Shown here: positions 43,131 through 52,581 of the stretch, piece after piece
How positions within the stretch are numbered: position 1 is the stretch's first letter
Layout: every line of letters starts with the position of its first letter
NCBI RefSeq assembly: GCF_003148665.1
Contig: NZ_QGGQ01000004.1
Location: forward strand, 248,001 to 312,000
Length of the DNA: 64,000 bases
Origin: Maribacter polysiphoniae
Lineage (GTDB): Bacteria; Bacteroidota; Bacteroidia; Flavobacteriales; Flavobacteriaceae
Reading direction: 5' to 3'
Notes under the pieces: generated by a model
Database searches by the model: none
What the model was told of the DNA's origin: nothing
Seen by the model: the letters and a program-made list of their open reading frames with translations, nothing else
Made by a program: the position numbers and the translations under genes

Positions 43131-46100
43131 ATGAGAAGAATCATTTCCCTAGTGATGCTAATGGCATCTATTTCAATTTTTGCACAAGAGTTTAAAATGG
43201 ACCTGGCACAGGACTTAAAACCTAGGAATATTGGCCCTGGGGGTATGAGTGGTCGGGTTACCGCCATCGATGTCGTACAAGACGCCCCAGACATTATGTA
43301 TGTGGGTACGGCTTCGGGCGGACTTTGGAAATCAACTTCGGGAGGAATAAAATGGGATCCTATTTTTGATAAGCAAGTCACCGCTTCAATCGGGGCAGTT
43401 GCCATTCAACAATCCAATCCCTCTGTAATTTGGGTAGGTACCGGGGAAGGAAATCCCCGGAATAGTTTAAATGGAGGCTATGGCATTTTCAAATCCCTGG
43501 ATGGGGGAAAATCATGGAAATCGATGGGTCTCGAAAAAACCCGTCATATACATCGTATCAAAATTGACCCCATGAATCCGAACACCATTTATGTAGGGGC
43601 CATTGGCTCCCCATGGGGCGAGCATGCCGAAAGAGGGGTTTACAAAACCACTGATGGTGGCGAAACTTGGGAAAAGATACTTTTTGTAAACAACAAGACA
43701 GGGGTTGCCGATCTGATCATGGACCCAACGAATCCAAATAAATTGATCGCCGCCATGTGGGAACACAAAAGAGACCCATGGTTCTTTAAATCAGGTGGAG
43801 AAGGTAGCGGGCTTTACATGACCCACGACGGCGGTAAAAACTGGAAAAAACTAACCGAGGAAGATGGGCTTCCCAAAGGGGAATTAGGCCGAATTGGTAT
43901 CGCCATAGCCCCAAGTAAACCCAATATCGTTTATGCCTTGATAGAAGCAAAAAAGAATGCACTCTACAAATCGGAAGACGGTGGTTTTAAATGGAAGAAA
44001 ATCAATGATAAGGCCGATATCGGGGATCGTCCTTTTTATTACTCGGAAATTTATGTAGATCCCCAAAATGAAAATCGGGTCTATTCGGTATTTACCTATG
44101 TAAATGTTTCACAGGATGGAGGTAAGAACTTTTCCCAGCTCATGCCTGCCTATAATGCCACCAATGGTGTGCATCCCGACCACCACGCATGGTGGATACA
44201 CCCGGATAACGGACAGTTTATGATGAACGGTAATGATGGTGGGTTGAACATTACCAAGGATGGCGGTAAAACATGGCGGTTTATAGGAAATTTACCCGTG
44301 GCCCAATTCTATCATATCAATACGGACAATGAATACCCATACAATGTTTATGGAGGAATGCAGGACAATGGTTCTTGGCGGGGCCCTGCCTATGTTTGGA
44401 AAGACCAAGGCATACGCAACAGTTATTGGCAGGAAATCAGTTTTGGTGATGGCTTTGATGTCGTACCCGACCTGGATGATTCAAGATATGGATATACCAT
44501 GAGCCAGCAAGGTTTCGTTCAGCGATATGACCATGTTACTGGTAATAATTATATTGTACGCCCCACCCCTCCCGATGCCGATACCAAACTCCGTTTTAAT
44601 TGGAATGCGGCCATTGGCAAAGATCTCTTTGATACTAATACGGTATACTTCGGTAGTCAATTTGTACACAAAAGCACCGACAAGGGCCTTACTTGGAAGG
44701 TGATTTCCCCAGATTTGACAACCAATGACCCTGAAAAGCAAAAACAATCGGAAAGTGGTGGTCTAACCATGGATGCCACAGGTGCCGAAAACCATTGTAC
44801 CATTTTGGTCATTGAACCATCCCCTGTAGAAAAAGATATGCTTTGGGTTGGTACGGATGACGGTCGTGTTCATTACACCCTAAATGGGGGTGCCACCTGG
44901 ACCGAGGTAACACAAAACATAAAAGGCTTACCTAAAGGTAGTTGGATACCACAAATTAAACCTTCAAACAAGAATAAGGGCGAAGCGCTTTTAATTGCCA
45001 ACGATTACAGGCGATTCAACTACACCCCTTACGCCTACCGCACCAAAAACTACGGAAAAACATGGGAGCGTATCGTTGATGGCAATGACGTAGCGAGTTA
45101 CACCCTATCGATCATAGAGGATATAGAGAATCCTAATCTTATGTTTTTAGGAACCGATGACGGACTCTATATTTCGTTTAATGCTGGAGAGAAATGGCAA
45201 AAATGGACAGAAGGTTTCCCTACGGTCTCGACAAAGGATTTGGTCATTCACCCAAGGGAACATGATTTGGTCATAGGTACGTTCGGACGGGCTGCATGGG
45301 TTCTGGATGACATCCGTCCGTTAAGGGCTTTAGCCACGGATAAATCGATTTTAGAGAAAGACATCAAAATCTTCACTCCACCTACGGCATACCAAGCCGC
45401 CTACCAACAACCGACGGGAAGCCGCTTTGGGGCAGACGCCCTTTATAATGCCGAAAACCGGAAAAAAGGTGCGATGATCACCTATTTTTTAAAGGAAGGA
45501 AAGAAAGAATCCCCTAAGAAGGATAAGGAATCGACCCAAACAAAACCAGAAGTGACCGACGACTCCGACAATGCTGAAAGTAAAAAGGACGAACTAACCG
45601 GGGTACAGAAAAAAGATTCCATCATGTTCCAGTTCTATGATGGGGATAGATTGATACGAACCATTAAGAAGAAAACCCCAGAAAAAGCAGGGTTCCATCG
45701 TATATATTGGGCTATGGACGAAAAAGGCCCGGACCGACCTTCAAGAAAGCTACCAAAAAACAAAGATGAACGTGGAGGCACTGATGTAAAACCAGGAACA
45801 TATAAGATAAAAGTTTCCTATGGAACATTAACCGATGAGACAGTGATCGAAGTGAAATCGGATCCGAGATTGAATGTTTCCTTGGCCTCGATCAATGAAG
45901 TCTACGAAAGTTCAAAAAAGTTGGAGTCCTTTACCCAAACGGCTGCAGATGCCGTAAAACAATTGGTGGAAAGCAAGGACATTGCCAACAAATACCTAAA
46001 AGAACTTAAAACCCTCGATGATGAAAAATACAAAGACCAAATAAAAGCCTCCAAGGAAATGGTAAAGGCCATAGATACGGTCATTGCCTTATATCTGGGC

Positions 46101-46367
46101 AAGGAAGATAAAAGACAAGGTATCACCAGAAATCCGGAAATAACCGTAATGCAACGTATTGGGAATGCCAGTTTTTATTCCCGTACCCGAAAATCGGGAA
46201 TTACGGCTACGGAAAAACAACTGATTCGGTTTGCAGAGGACGAACTGAAAAAAGCATTGCAGGAGACCAATAAATTCTTCAATGAAAAGTGGAAGCCTTA
46301 TAAGGACGACATTGAAAAACAGGAAGTCAGTCCTTTTAAATCCATAAAGACATTCCATCTGGATTAA
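43131..46367 (+). CDS. Large secreted BNR/VPS10-like beta-propeller protein
   Basis: 1078 residues from ATG 43131, where a signal peptide begins (MRRIISLVMLMASISIFAQ); an in-frame ATG 129 bases earlier overlaps the preceding gene and would bury the signal. Many Asp-box repeats are visible: SLDGGKSWKSM, TTDGGETWEK, THDGGKNWKK, STDKGLTWKV, LNGGATWTEV. These build sialidase/sortilin-like propellers over residues ~30-720. The remainder has a charged linker (~760-800), a beta-sandwich stretch (KPGTYKIKVSYG) and a helical C-terminus. Sialidase catalytic residues are not evident, so a binding or scaffold role is possible. Confidence 0.85.
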   Translation: MRRIISLVMLMASISIFAQEFKMDLAQDLKPRNIGPGGMSGRVTAIDVVQDAPDIMYVGTASGGLWKSTSGGIKWDPIFDKQVTASIGAVAIQQSNPSVIWVGTGEGNPRNSLNGGYGIFKSLDGGKSWKSMGLEKTRHIHRIKIDPMNPNTIYVGAIGSPWGEHAERGVYKTTDGGETWEKILFVNNKTGVADLIMDPTNPNKLIAAMWEHKRDPWFFKSGGEGSGLYMTHDGGKNWKKLTEEDGLPKGELGRIGIAIAPSKPNIVYALIEAKKNALYKSEDGGFKWKKINDKADIGDRPFYYSEIYVDPQNENRVYSVFTYVNVSQDGGKNFSQLMPAYNATNGVHPDHHAWWIHPDNGQFMMNGNDGGLNITKDGGKTWRFIGNLPVAQFYHINTDNEYPYNVYGGMQDNGSWRGPAYVWKDQGIRNSYWQEISFGDGFDVVPDLDDSRYGYTMSQQGFVQRYDHVTGNNYIVRPTPPDADTKLRFNWNAAIGKDLFDTNTVYFGSQFVHKSTDKGLTWKVISPDLTTNDPEKQKQSESGGLTMDATGAENHCTILVIEPSPVEKDMLWVGTDDGRVHYTLNGGATWTEVTQNIKGLPKGSWIPQIKPSNKNKGEALLIANDYRRFNYTPYAYRTKNYGKTWERIVDGNDVASYTLSIIEDIENPNLMFLGTDDGLYISFNAGEKWQKWTEGFPTVSTKDLVIHPREHDLVIGTFGRAAWVLDDIRPLRALATDKSILEKDIKIFTPPTAYQAAYQQPTGSRFGADALYNAENRKKGAMITYFLKEGKKESPKKDKESTQTKPEVTDDSDNAESKKDELTGVQKKDSIMFQFYDGDRLIRTIKKKTPEKAGFHRIYWAMDEKGPDRPSRKLPKNKDERGGTDVKPGTYKIKVSYGTLTDETVIEVKSDPRLNVSLASINEVYESSKKLESFTQTAADAVKQLVESKDIANKYLKELKTLDDEKYKDQIKASKEMVKAIDTVIALYLGKEDKRQGITRNPEITVMQRIGNASFYSRTRKSGITATEKQLIRFAEDELKKALQETNKFFNEKWKPYKDDIEKQEVSPFKSIKTFHLD

Positions 46368-46387
46368 AAATCCCATTTCTTAAAAAC

Positions 46388-46419
46388 ACACCCCTTTCTT
46401 TAAATAGAAGGGGTTTTTT
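46388..46419 (+). terminator. Rho-independent terminator after the BNR-repeat gene
   Basis: ACCCCTT/AAGGGGT stem with a small internal bulge around a TAAA-type loop, followed by a T-run. Confidence 0.75.
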
Positions 46420-46540
46420 ATGTTCACTGTTTAAATGGATCTTTTGCCCTTCCCTTAATTCAAAGCCGTAATACCGTTTAAAAAAATAAAGATTATACAG
46501 AAACTTGACTTTTATCAGGTTTTCCTTTTCAGTACGAAAG

Positions 46541-46548
46541 TACATTTG
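46541..46548 (+). promoter_or_regulatory. -7 promoter element TACATTTG of the DUF2490 gene
   Basis: Exact TAnnTTTG match 81 bases before ATG 46629. It begins the transcript for the DUF2490 gene and possibly the hydrolase-OsmC gene 65 bp after it. Confidence 0.5.
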
Positions 46549-46628
46549 CAGCTTCAAATTTCGCCTAAAGGCATTCTATATGTCCAGGCTTGATAAAACC
46601 AAATCCTTTACCTGTAAAAACGACCATC

Positions 46629-47297
46629 ATGAAGCGGGGCCTACTGTTACTTTCCCTACTATTTTCATCCCTATTAAGTTCCCAGAATACCACCGAAGAC
46701 AAATGGGGCACATGGATTATGCTGTACGGAGACAATAAAATATCCGAAAATTTAGATATTGTCACTGAATTCAGGCTACATCATTATGAAATTTTCGATG
46801 TCTTGGACAATCAATTCTATAAAATCGGACTTGGCTATCGTGTTACCCCCAATATATCGGTAGGTGCCGGTTATGTTCACCATTATTCGGAAACACGGAC
46901 AAACATCAGTGTCTCTGAGAACAGACCTTATGAAGAAATATGCCTTAATAGAAAAATAAAAAAATTAAGTGTTTCGCACCGTTACCGAATAGAACACCGG
47001 TGGATAAACAAAGATGGGGTTACTGATTTTGTCAATAGAATGCGATATCGATTACAACTGATCCATCCAATTTCAGGTAAGTTTTACATCAAGGTTTTCG
47101 ATGAGATTTTCCTTAACCTCCAAGAGGATGTTTTTAATCAGAATAGATTGCATACGGGAATCGGATATCAAATAAACCCAAACTTTAAGTTTGAAATGGG
47201 CTATTTAAAAAATCATTTAGCGAATCGCGCTGATGACATTCTTCGGATTGGGATTCTTTTCAAAACCGATTTACGAAAAAAAACAAACATCGAATAA
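46629..47297 (+). CDS. DUF2490-type outer-membrane beta-barrel protein
   Basis: 222 residues from ATG 46629 (MKRGLLLLSLLFSSLLSSQ, a clear signal peptide); an upstream in-frame ATG would put 13 polar residues in front of it. Alternating hydrophobic strands with aromatic girdles (GTWIMLYGDNKISENL, HRYRIEHRWINK, YRLQLIHPISGKFYIKVFDEIFLN) and the closing FEMGYLKNHL match DUF2490, thought to be a small outer-membrane barrel. Function unknown. The following hydrolase-OsmC gene may be co-transcribed. Confidence 0.82.
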   Translation: MKRGLLLLSLLFSSLLSSQNTTEDKWGTWIMLYGDNKISENLDIVTEFRLHHYEIFDVLDNQFYKIGLGYRVTPNISVGAGYVHHYSETRTNISVSENRPYEEICLNRKIKKLSVSHRYRIEHRWINKDGVTDFVNRMRYRLQLIHPISGKFYIKVFDEIFLNLQEDVFNQNRLHTGIGYQINPNFKFEMGYLKNHLANRADDILRIGILFKTDLRKKTNIE

Positions 47298-47362
47298 AAC
47301 GTTCAGGTTAAGTATTTTGGATATTTTGCGACCTATTAGAAATATCATAAAACTTGACTCCA

Positions 47363-48580
47363 ATGAATCTGCAAAAAATAATCTTCAAGAACAAGGATGG
47401 AAAATCATTGGTAGGACGATTAGAACTTCCTGCCAACCAAGATGCGCATAACTTCGCGATTTTCGCCCATTGTTTTACCTGTAACAAAAATCTGACGGCG
47501 GTCCGGAACATCAGTAAAGCCCTAACTTCAAATGGTTTTGGGGTTCTCCGCTTCGATTTCACGGGCCTAGGGGAAAGCGAAGGTGACTTTGCGGACACCA
47601 ATTTTTCAGGGAATGTTGAGGATTTGATTGCAGCCTCGGACCATTTGGGAGCCAACTACCAAGCCCCCACCCTTTTAATTGGGCATTCCTTGGGAGGCGC
47701 TGCCGCTATTTTCGCTGCTGCACAAATTGACTCTATTCAGGCCGTTGCCACGATTGGGGCCCCTTCAGATCCCGAACATGTAAAACACTTATTGCGCAAT
47801 GGAATCGATGAAATTGAGCATCATGGGAAAGCTTTGGTGAATATAGGCGGAAGGGATTTTACCATCAAAAAGCAATTTTTGGATGACCTCCAACAAAACA
47901 CCCTGTCGGCTACCGTGAAAAATCTGCGCAAACCCCTGCTTATATTGCATTCACCACAGGACACCACTGTGAGCATAAAAAACGCGGAGGAAATTTATAA
48001 AGCGGCCCATCATCCCAAAAGTTTCATTTCCTTGGATGGAGCGGACCACCTGTTAATGAACAGGAAAGATTCCCTTTATGTAGGCGATAGTATAGCCGGA
48101 TGGGCAAAAAGGTATCTATCGATTGATGATGACGAACATTTAATCGAAAGCGACCACCAAGTCATGGCCAGTTTGGATTTTGAAGATGGATTCACCACCA
48201 GAATGAAAGTTGGCAACCATTACCTCTCTGCGGATGAACCCGTTAGTTATGGGGGCAATGATTACGGTCCTTCCCCCTATGAATTGGTGTCCGCAGGGCT
48301 ATCGGCCTGTACCGCCATGACACTGCAAATGTATGCGAAACGCAAAAACTGGCATATTGAAAATGTTGAAGTACACACATCGTACAGCAAAACACATGCT
48401 CAAGACTGTGAGGATTGTGAATCATCGAATGCGAAAATCGACACTTTTCATCGAGATATCAAGATTTCAGGGGATTTTGACGAAAAACAACTCGACCGCT
48501 TGCTCCAGATCGCTGACAAATGTCCCGTACATAAGACTTTACATAACGAAGTTCAAGTTATCAGTAAACTCATCAAGTAG
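47363..48580 (+). CDS. Alpha/beta hydrolase - OsmC fusion protein
   Basis: 405 residues from ATG 47363 (MNLQKIIFKN). Residues ~1-255 are an alpha/beta hydrolase: nucleophile Ser109 in IGHSLGGAA, the acid and His toward GADHLLMNRKDSL. Residues ~265-405 are an OsmC/Ohr-type domain with its redox cysteines in GLSACTAMTLQMY and KCPVHKTL. OsmC domains reduce organic hydroperoxides with thiols. The fusion, common in proteobacteria and Bacteroidota, suggests hydrolysis coupled to detoxification of a peroxidised ester or lipid. Cytoplasmic. It is followed by sodC, giving an oxidative-stress neighbourhood. Confidence 0.9.
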   Translation: MNLQKIIFKNKDGKSLVGRLELPANQDAHNFAIFAHCFTCNKNLTAVRNISKALTSNGFGVLRFDFTGLGESEGDFADTNFSGNVEDLIAASDHLGANYQAPTLLIGHSLGGAAAIFAAAQIDSIQAVATIGAPSDPEHVKHLLRNGIDEIEHHGKALVNIGGRDFTIKKQFLDDLQQNTLSATVKNLRKPLLILHSPQDTTVSIKNAEEIYKAAHHPKSFISLDGADHLLMNRKDSLYVGDSIAGWAKRYLSIDDDEHLIESDHQVMASLDFEDGFTTRMKVGNHYLSADEPVSYGGNDYGPSPYELVSAGLSACTAMTLQMYAKRKNWHIENVEVHTSYSKTHAQDCEDCESSNAKIDTFHRDIKISGDFDEKQLDRLLQIADKCPVHKTLHNEVQVISKLIK

Positions 48581-48658
48581 ATTGGTATCCATAACCCTTT
48601 TACTATGGGAAAAACCTTATTCCGGTAGACCGATTATTGCCTTATTACGATAATTAAT

Positions 48659-48666
48659 TATCTTTA
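48659..48666 (+). promoter_or_regulatory. Possible -7 element TATCTTTA of sodC
   Basis: Seven of eight bases match TAnnTTTG (A for the final G). The surrounding 12-mer TTATCTTTAATA recurs upstream of the YceI gene at 49527-49538, suggesting a shared type of promoter. Confidence 0.4.
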
Positions 48667-48690
48667 ATACCTAACCTAAAACAAAGTAGC

Positions 48691-49260
48691 ATGAAAAAAT
48701 TATATTTTTTTGCATTAGCATTTGTCTTAATGGCTGGTTTCAGCTGTAAAGAAACTAAGAAAGAAGCTACCGAAAAAGTCGTAAAGGATGTTGTTCAGGA
48801 AGAATCCGTGGAGACTATCAGCTTCACCATGGAACCTAAGAGTGATAGTACTGTTAAGGGTGAGGTTACTTTTACCCAAGAGGATGACGAAGTAACAATG
48901 ATCGCCAATTTTTCGGGACTTACTCCTGGAAAACACGCTATCCATTTGCATGAAAAGGCGGATTGCTCCTCCTATGATGGCAAATCGACCGGGGGTCATT
49001 GGAATCCCACACACGAACCACATGGAAAATGGGGTGCGGCAGAAGGCTATCACAAAGGGGATATCGGTAACTTCGTAGCGAATGAGGAAGGCAACGCTAC
49101 CCTTACGTTTTCAACCGACCAATGGTGTATTGGTTGCGATGACCAAAACAGGAATATTGTAGGTAAGGCCGTTATTGTGCACCAAGGTGTAGATGATTTT
49201 GTATCACAACCAAGTGGTGATGCCGGTGCGCGCATCAGTTGTACGGGCATTATCCAATAA
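48691..49260 (+). CDS. sodC: Cu/Zn superoxide dismutase lipoprotein
   Basis: 189 residues with lipobox MAGFSC (Cys19) and a Lys/Glu-rich tether. It dismutes superoxide outside the cytoplasm. The metal ligands can be matched to the human enzyme: copper by His85, His87, His103 and His164; zinc by His103, His111, His121 and Asp124. The structural disulfide is Cys92-Cys184. Motifs: HAIHLHEKADC, GGHWNPTHEPHG, HKGDIGNF, VIVHQGVDDF. It has its own terminator. Confidence 0.96.
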   Translation: MKKLYFFALAFVLMAGFSCKETKKEATEKVVKDVVQEESVETISFTMEPKSDSTVKGEVTFTQEDDEVTMIANFSGLTPGKHAIHLHEKADCSSYDGKSTGGHWNPTHEPHGKWGAAEGYHKGDIGNFVANEEGNATLTFSTDQWCIGCDDQNRNIVGKAVIVHQGVDDFVSQPSGDAGARISCTGIIQ

Positions 49261-49280
49261 AACCTAAAAAACCCAATGGT

Positions 49281-49306
49281 AAAAGCTGCTTTTTTGGCAG
49301 CTTTTT
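49281..49306 (+). terminator. Rho-independent terminator after sodC
   Basis: AAAAGCTGC pairs with GCAGCTTTT with a short T-rich loop and a T-run. Confidence 0.85.
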
Positions 49307-49309
49307 CAT

Positions 49310-49602
49310 TTTTATTGGATTACCCCCTATTTCCACTATTCGGAAGCCCCAATCAACTCCATCAAAAATGATGCTTTTCCCCGTGCAACATTCGTATGTT
49401 ACAGCAAAAAGAGTAAGATAAAAATCAAAATCCATCACCAATTGGACCTTACCCGCATATGGATGATTACCGATTTAAAGGTCAATCCTAAGAATTAATC
49501 CCTTCAAAAAGAACATCTTTTTTCATTTATCTTTAATATTGCAGTAAATGTGGTCACCTAAAATAGGTGTTCAACAGTACTTTTAAATAATTTAAAAAAA
49601 TC
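49310..49602. other. Spacer between sodC and the YceI gene
   Basis: Apart from the 12-mer TTATCTTTAATA (49527-49538, probable -7 region of the YceI gene) I see nothing I can name here. A plus-strand frame without a start codon ends at 49498, which is not enough to call a gene or a remnant. Confidence 0.4.
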
Positions 49603-50250
49603 ATGATGATGAAAAGAATTAATTTATTGGCCTTAGGCATGCTTTTGATTTTAGGTTTTAGTTGTAAACAAGCCAAGAAAGAAAATACAGAGCAGCAGAA
49701 AGAATCCAAAGAAATCATGAGTGATTCCTTTACCCTGGTCAAGGATTCGACCAAAGTGGGATTCACTGCCTATAAGACGACGGAAAAAGTACCCGTTGGC
49801 GGCCAGTTCAAGGATATCAATATTACGAATACCAAATCCGGAGCCACGCCCTTAGAGGCTTTGAACGGCACCGAGTTTAGCATCCCAGTAAGCAGTTTAT
49901 TCACGAATGACCCTACAGGAACCAGAGACCCTAAGTTGTTGAAGTTCTTTTTTGGCGTCCTTAAAAATACCGAGCTTATATCAGGGATCTTTAAAACCAC
50001 TGCTGACAACAAATGTTCCATTGACGTTACGCTTAATGGTGAAACCTCAAATATTCCACTCGAGTACACCATGGATTCTGAAAACAAAATCACATTCAAG
50101 GGCGTAATGGATTTGGCAAATTGGAATGCCTTGGATGCCGTTACTTCCATCAACAAAGCCTGTAAGGAATTACACACGGGTACGGATGGGGTAAGCAAAA
50201 CATGGAGTGATGTTGCGGTACAAGCCGAGGTACAACTGAAGAAAAATTAA
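49603..50250 (+). CDS. YceI-like lipoprotein
   Basis: 215 residues with lipobox LILGFSC (Cys21) and a charged tether much like that of sodC. The body matches the YceI lipocalin-like barrel: SFTLVKDSTKVGFTAYKTT at the start, FEF-type strands, and the closing MDLANWNALDAVTSINKACKELH. YceI proteins bind isoprenoid-type lipids in the envelope and are often induced by stress. ATG 49603 begins a run of three Met codons, so the start could be up to two codons later. It is monocistronic, with a terminator downstream. Confidence 0.87.
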   Translation: MMMKRINLLALGMLLILGFSCKQAKKENTEQQKESKEIMSDSFTLVKDSTKVGFTAYKTTEKVPVGGQFKDINITNTKSGATPLEALNGTEFSIPVSSLFTNDPTGTRDPKLLKFFFGVLKNTELISGIFKTTADNKCSIDVTLNGETSNIPLEYTMDSENKITFKGVMDLANWNALDAVTSINKACKELHTGTDGVSKTWSDVAVQAEVQLKKN

Positions 50251-50320
50251 TAAAGAAACCCTTAACATACATACCAAAATATGCATAAAAGCAAAGGGAT
50301 ATAAGGGTGTTCCCAGGATT

Positions 50321-50355
50321 AAAAAAATAGCTGCCAAACGGCAGCTATTTTTTTT
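50321..50355 (+). terminator. Rho-independent terminator after the YceI gene
   Basis: AAAATAGCTGCC pairs with GGCAGCTATTTT around a 4-base loop, followed by a T-run. Confidence 0.9.
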
Positions 50356-50508
50356 CGACAGTTAAATCACTAATCACCAGAAAATCTTTCATTGTATGTA
50401 ATTTTTGCATTGGCATTTTATCAAAAACCCAATTTCAACTTATAAACCGATGATTACATGCGAAATGTCCTATAATTTGCTTTATTTTGGAACCAAAATA
50501 ACAATACC

Positions 50509-51699
50509 ATGAACCCTTCATCCTCAGGATGGATTGATAAATTCGGATATCTGGTTAAAGATCAGGTTGAAAGCTATAAGGATTATATCGACCTTTATGA
50601 AGCTTTGAAAAATACCGGGTTCGTATATGGACTTAACATTAAGTTCCCAAGATTCATCCATCCCGAACATAAACTATCAGAAGACGAGAAGGCCAAGATC
50701 AACCTTTTGGCCGCACTATATTATACCTATAGATTTGAAAAAAAGAGCACTGACTTCAACGCCTTTTTAATTGCTGTTTTCCAGTTTTATCAGGACTTGG
50801 GTCTCAACAAAATCTCATTCTTGAATAAATTATTCGTTGGGAGCAAAACTTCCGATCAGCTCGAAAAATTAATTGATACCAGGGTATATTTGGAAGATAA
50901 TGTCATTAGCAAGACCTTTAATAGCATTATCACCAATTCATTACTATACATCGATGTGCTCACGTTTAAAAGGTATTTGAGCAACCCCAGTGCTATTGAG
51001 GAATTTGCGGAGAATTTCGAAAAAACGGCAATGAATGTCATTTACCATACCTTGAATTCCAAGGAGAACCATGAAAATGACCATAAATTGGCCCATTTAT
51101 TCGAGGCTTCCCTAACCTTTATCGACAGTGAGACCCATACTTTTGATGCTAATTATCGCGATAGGTTGCAAAAGGACCTTTCCCCTATCGAAAAACAGTA
51201 TTTACTTGATCTTGCCGCATTGACCATTTGGGAAGACCACTCTATCGATTACATGGAATCGGAATTTATATATCAATTTGGAAAGGACCTTGGTTTCACC
51301 AAAAATGAAATAGCAACCATCTTGGATGATATTTCGGTGTTTTTTGAAAAGAATTTAAAAATAATTCCCCATTTAAAAAATCATAATTTAGCCTCCAAGT
51401 TCTACGACAGCATGTCAAAAGTGGTGAATAAATTGATTCTACGGAACAGCAAGAGACTTCAAAAAGAGCTTTCCGAAAGTAAGGAGTTGGTTGCCTTAAT
51501 ATCAAAATCAACGGTCAGGGACCTAAGTGCTGAGGAGAAGAAAAAAGTTCAAAGCCAATTGTTGGATATTTTTAAAAGCATTCCCTCACTAGCCATTTTC
51601 ATGCTTCCCGGAGGGGCTATCCTACTACCGATTTTCATTAAATTGATACCTAAATTATTACCCTCCTCATTTGATGAGAATAGAATCGATAAAACCTAA
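50509..51699 (+). CDS. TerB-like / LETM1-like domain protein
   Basis: 396 residues with no signal peptide. Residues ~225-290 (LSPIEKQYLLDLAALTIWEDHSIDY and the following helices) resemble a TerB/DjlA helical bundle with acidic residues. The C-terminal ~50 residues (QLLDIFKSIPSLAIFMLPG, then LPIFIKLIPKLLPSSF) match the proline-rich hydrophobic core motif of the mitochondrial LETM1 family. In mitochondria LETM1 takes part in K+/H+ or Ca2+/H+ homeostasis. In Bacteroidota such proteins are uncharacterised. It may be a peripheral membrane protein. It is convergent with the LytTR regulator gene. Confidence 0.7.
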   Translation: MNPSSSGWIDKFGYLVKDQVESYKDYIDLYEALKNTGFVYGLNIKFPRFIHPEHKLSEDEKAKINLLAALYYTYRFEKKSTDFNAFLIAVFQFYQDLGLNKISFLNKLFVGSKTSDQLEKLIDTRVYLEDNVISKTFNSIITNSLLYIDVLTFKRYLSNPSAIEEFAENFEKTAMNVIYHTLNSKENHENDHKLAHLFEASLTFIDSETHTFDANYRDRLQKDLSPIEKQYLLDLAALTIWEDHSIDYMESEFIYQFGKDLGFTKNEIATILDDISVFFEKNLKIIPHLKNHNLASKFYDSMSKVVNKLILRNSKRLQKELSESKELVALISKSTVRDLSAEEKKKVQSQLLDIFKSIPSLAIFMLPGGAILLPIFIKLIPKLLPSSFDENRIDKT

Positions 51700-51777
51700 T
51701 TTTTTTGCTTTATTTTGGACTATAAGAAAAATCTATGCAAGGTATTAATATTCTAAACCTCAATTATTTAAATATAT

Positions 51778-52533
51778 TTACTCCAACCACAACTTAAAGT
51801 CCTTAACCCGCTCCCTACTCACAATGATCTCTTGATCAATATAGCGATTTAATTTGATTTTCAATCGCGAATTCGTGTATGCGACAATATCATTGATGTG
51901 ATTGATATTGACATAATACTTTCTACTTACCCTAAAGAAAATCCTAGGCTCCAATTCAGACTCGAGATTTTCCAAGGTAGTGTCCAACAAATAATTCCTA
52001 CCATCGGAAGTCGAGGCGTAAGTACCTTTGTTCTCACTATAAAAACATTCAACATCGTCAGCGTTTATGATCTTAAGATGCTGTCCCACCCTTGCGGTAA
52101 ATCTTTTTTTGTATTCACGCTCCAACGGATTGACCAATAGTTTTTTGATATCCTCAAAATCCAATGCCATTGTTGGGGTAGCAGGCTTAACGGTTTTGTA
52201 TTTTTTGATGGCATTTGCAAGCTCTTCGTCATCAATGGGTTTCAACAAATAATCAATGCTATTTAGCTTAAAGGCCTGTAGGGCATACTCGTCATAGGCG
52301 GTCGTGAATATTATGGCACTCTGCACATCGACCACATCGAATATTTCAAATGAGAGTCCGTCAGAGAGTTGGATATCCAAGAAAATAAGGTCGGGATGCT
52401 CGTTGTTTTGAAACCACGCTATCGATTCCTCAACGGAATGGAGCATTGTGGTCGTCTGCACGTCCAGTTTGGCCAATTGCCGACTAAGCCTTCTGGCGCT
52501 AGGTTTTTCATCCTCAATTATGATTACATTCAT
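51778..52533 (-). CDS. LytTR-family response regulator
   Basis: 251 residues from ATG 52531-52533 (MNVIIIEDEKPSARR); a TTG nine bases upstream is less likely. Receiver domain ~1-120: acidic pocket Glu7-Asp8, phospho-acceptor Asp53 (IFLDIQLSDG), Lys103 region (YLLKPIDDEE). The LytTR DNA-binding domain at ~150-251 shows FTARVGQHLKIINADDVECF and FRVSRKYYVNINHI. It is last in the minus-strand set that starts with a TPR protein and the LytS-type kinase and passes through three 2TM proteins, so kinase and regulator form one system. Confidence 0.93.
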   Translation of the reverse strand: MNVIIIEDEKPSARRLSRQLAKLDVQTTTMLHSVEESIAWFQNNEHPDLIFLDIQLSDGLSFEIFDVVDVQSAIIFTTAYDEYALQAFKLNSIDYLLKPIDDEELANAIKKYKTVKPATPTMALDFEDIKKLLVNPLEREYKKRFTARVGQHLKIINADDVECFYSENKGTYASTSDGRNYLLDTTLENLESELEPRIFFRVSRKYYVNINHINDIVAYTNSRLKIKLNRYIDQEIIVSRERVKDFKLWLE

Positions 52534-52581
52534 TGGTTTCAAGTTGGTTTTATTACGTTTATATATTGGAACCTATTGTAC

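Noticed and set aside
49250-49441. Minus-strand 63-codon frame between sodC and yceI
   Set aside because: It covers the sodC terminator and has no recognisable motif or promoter; probably a chance frame.
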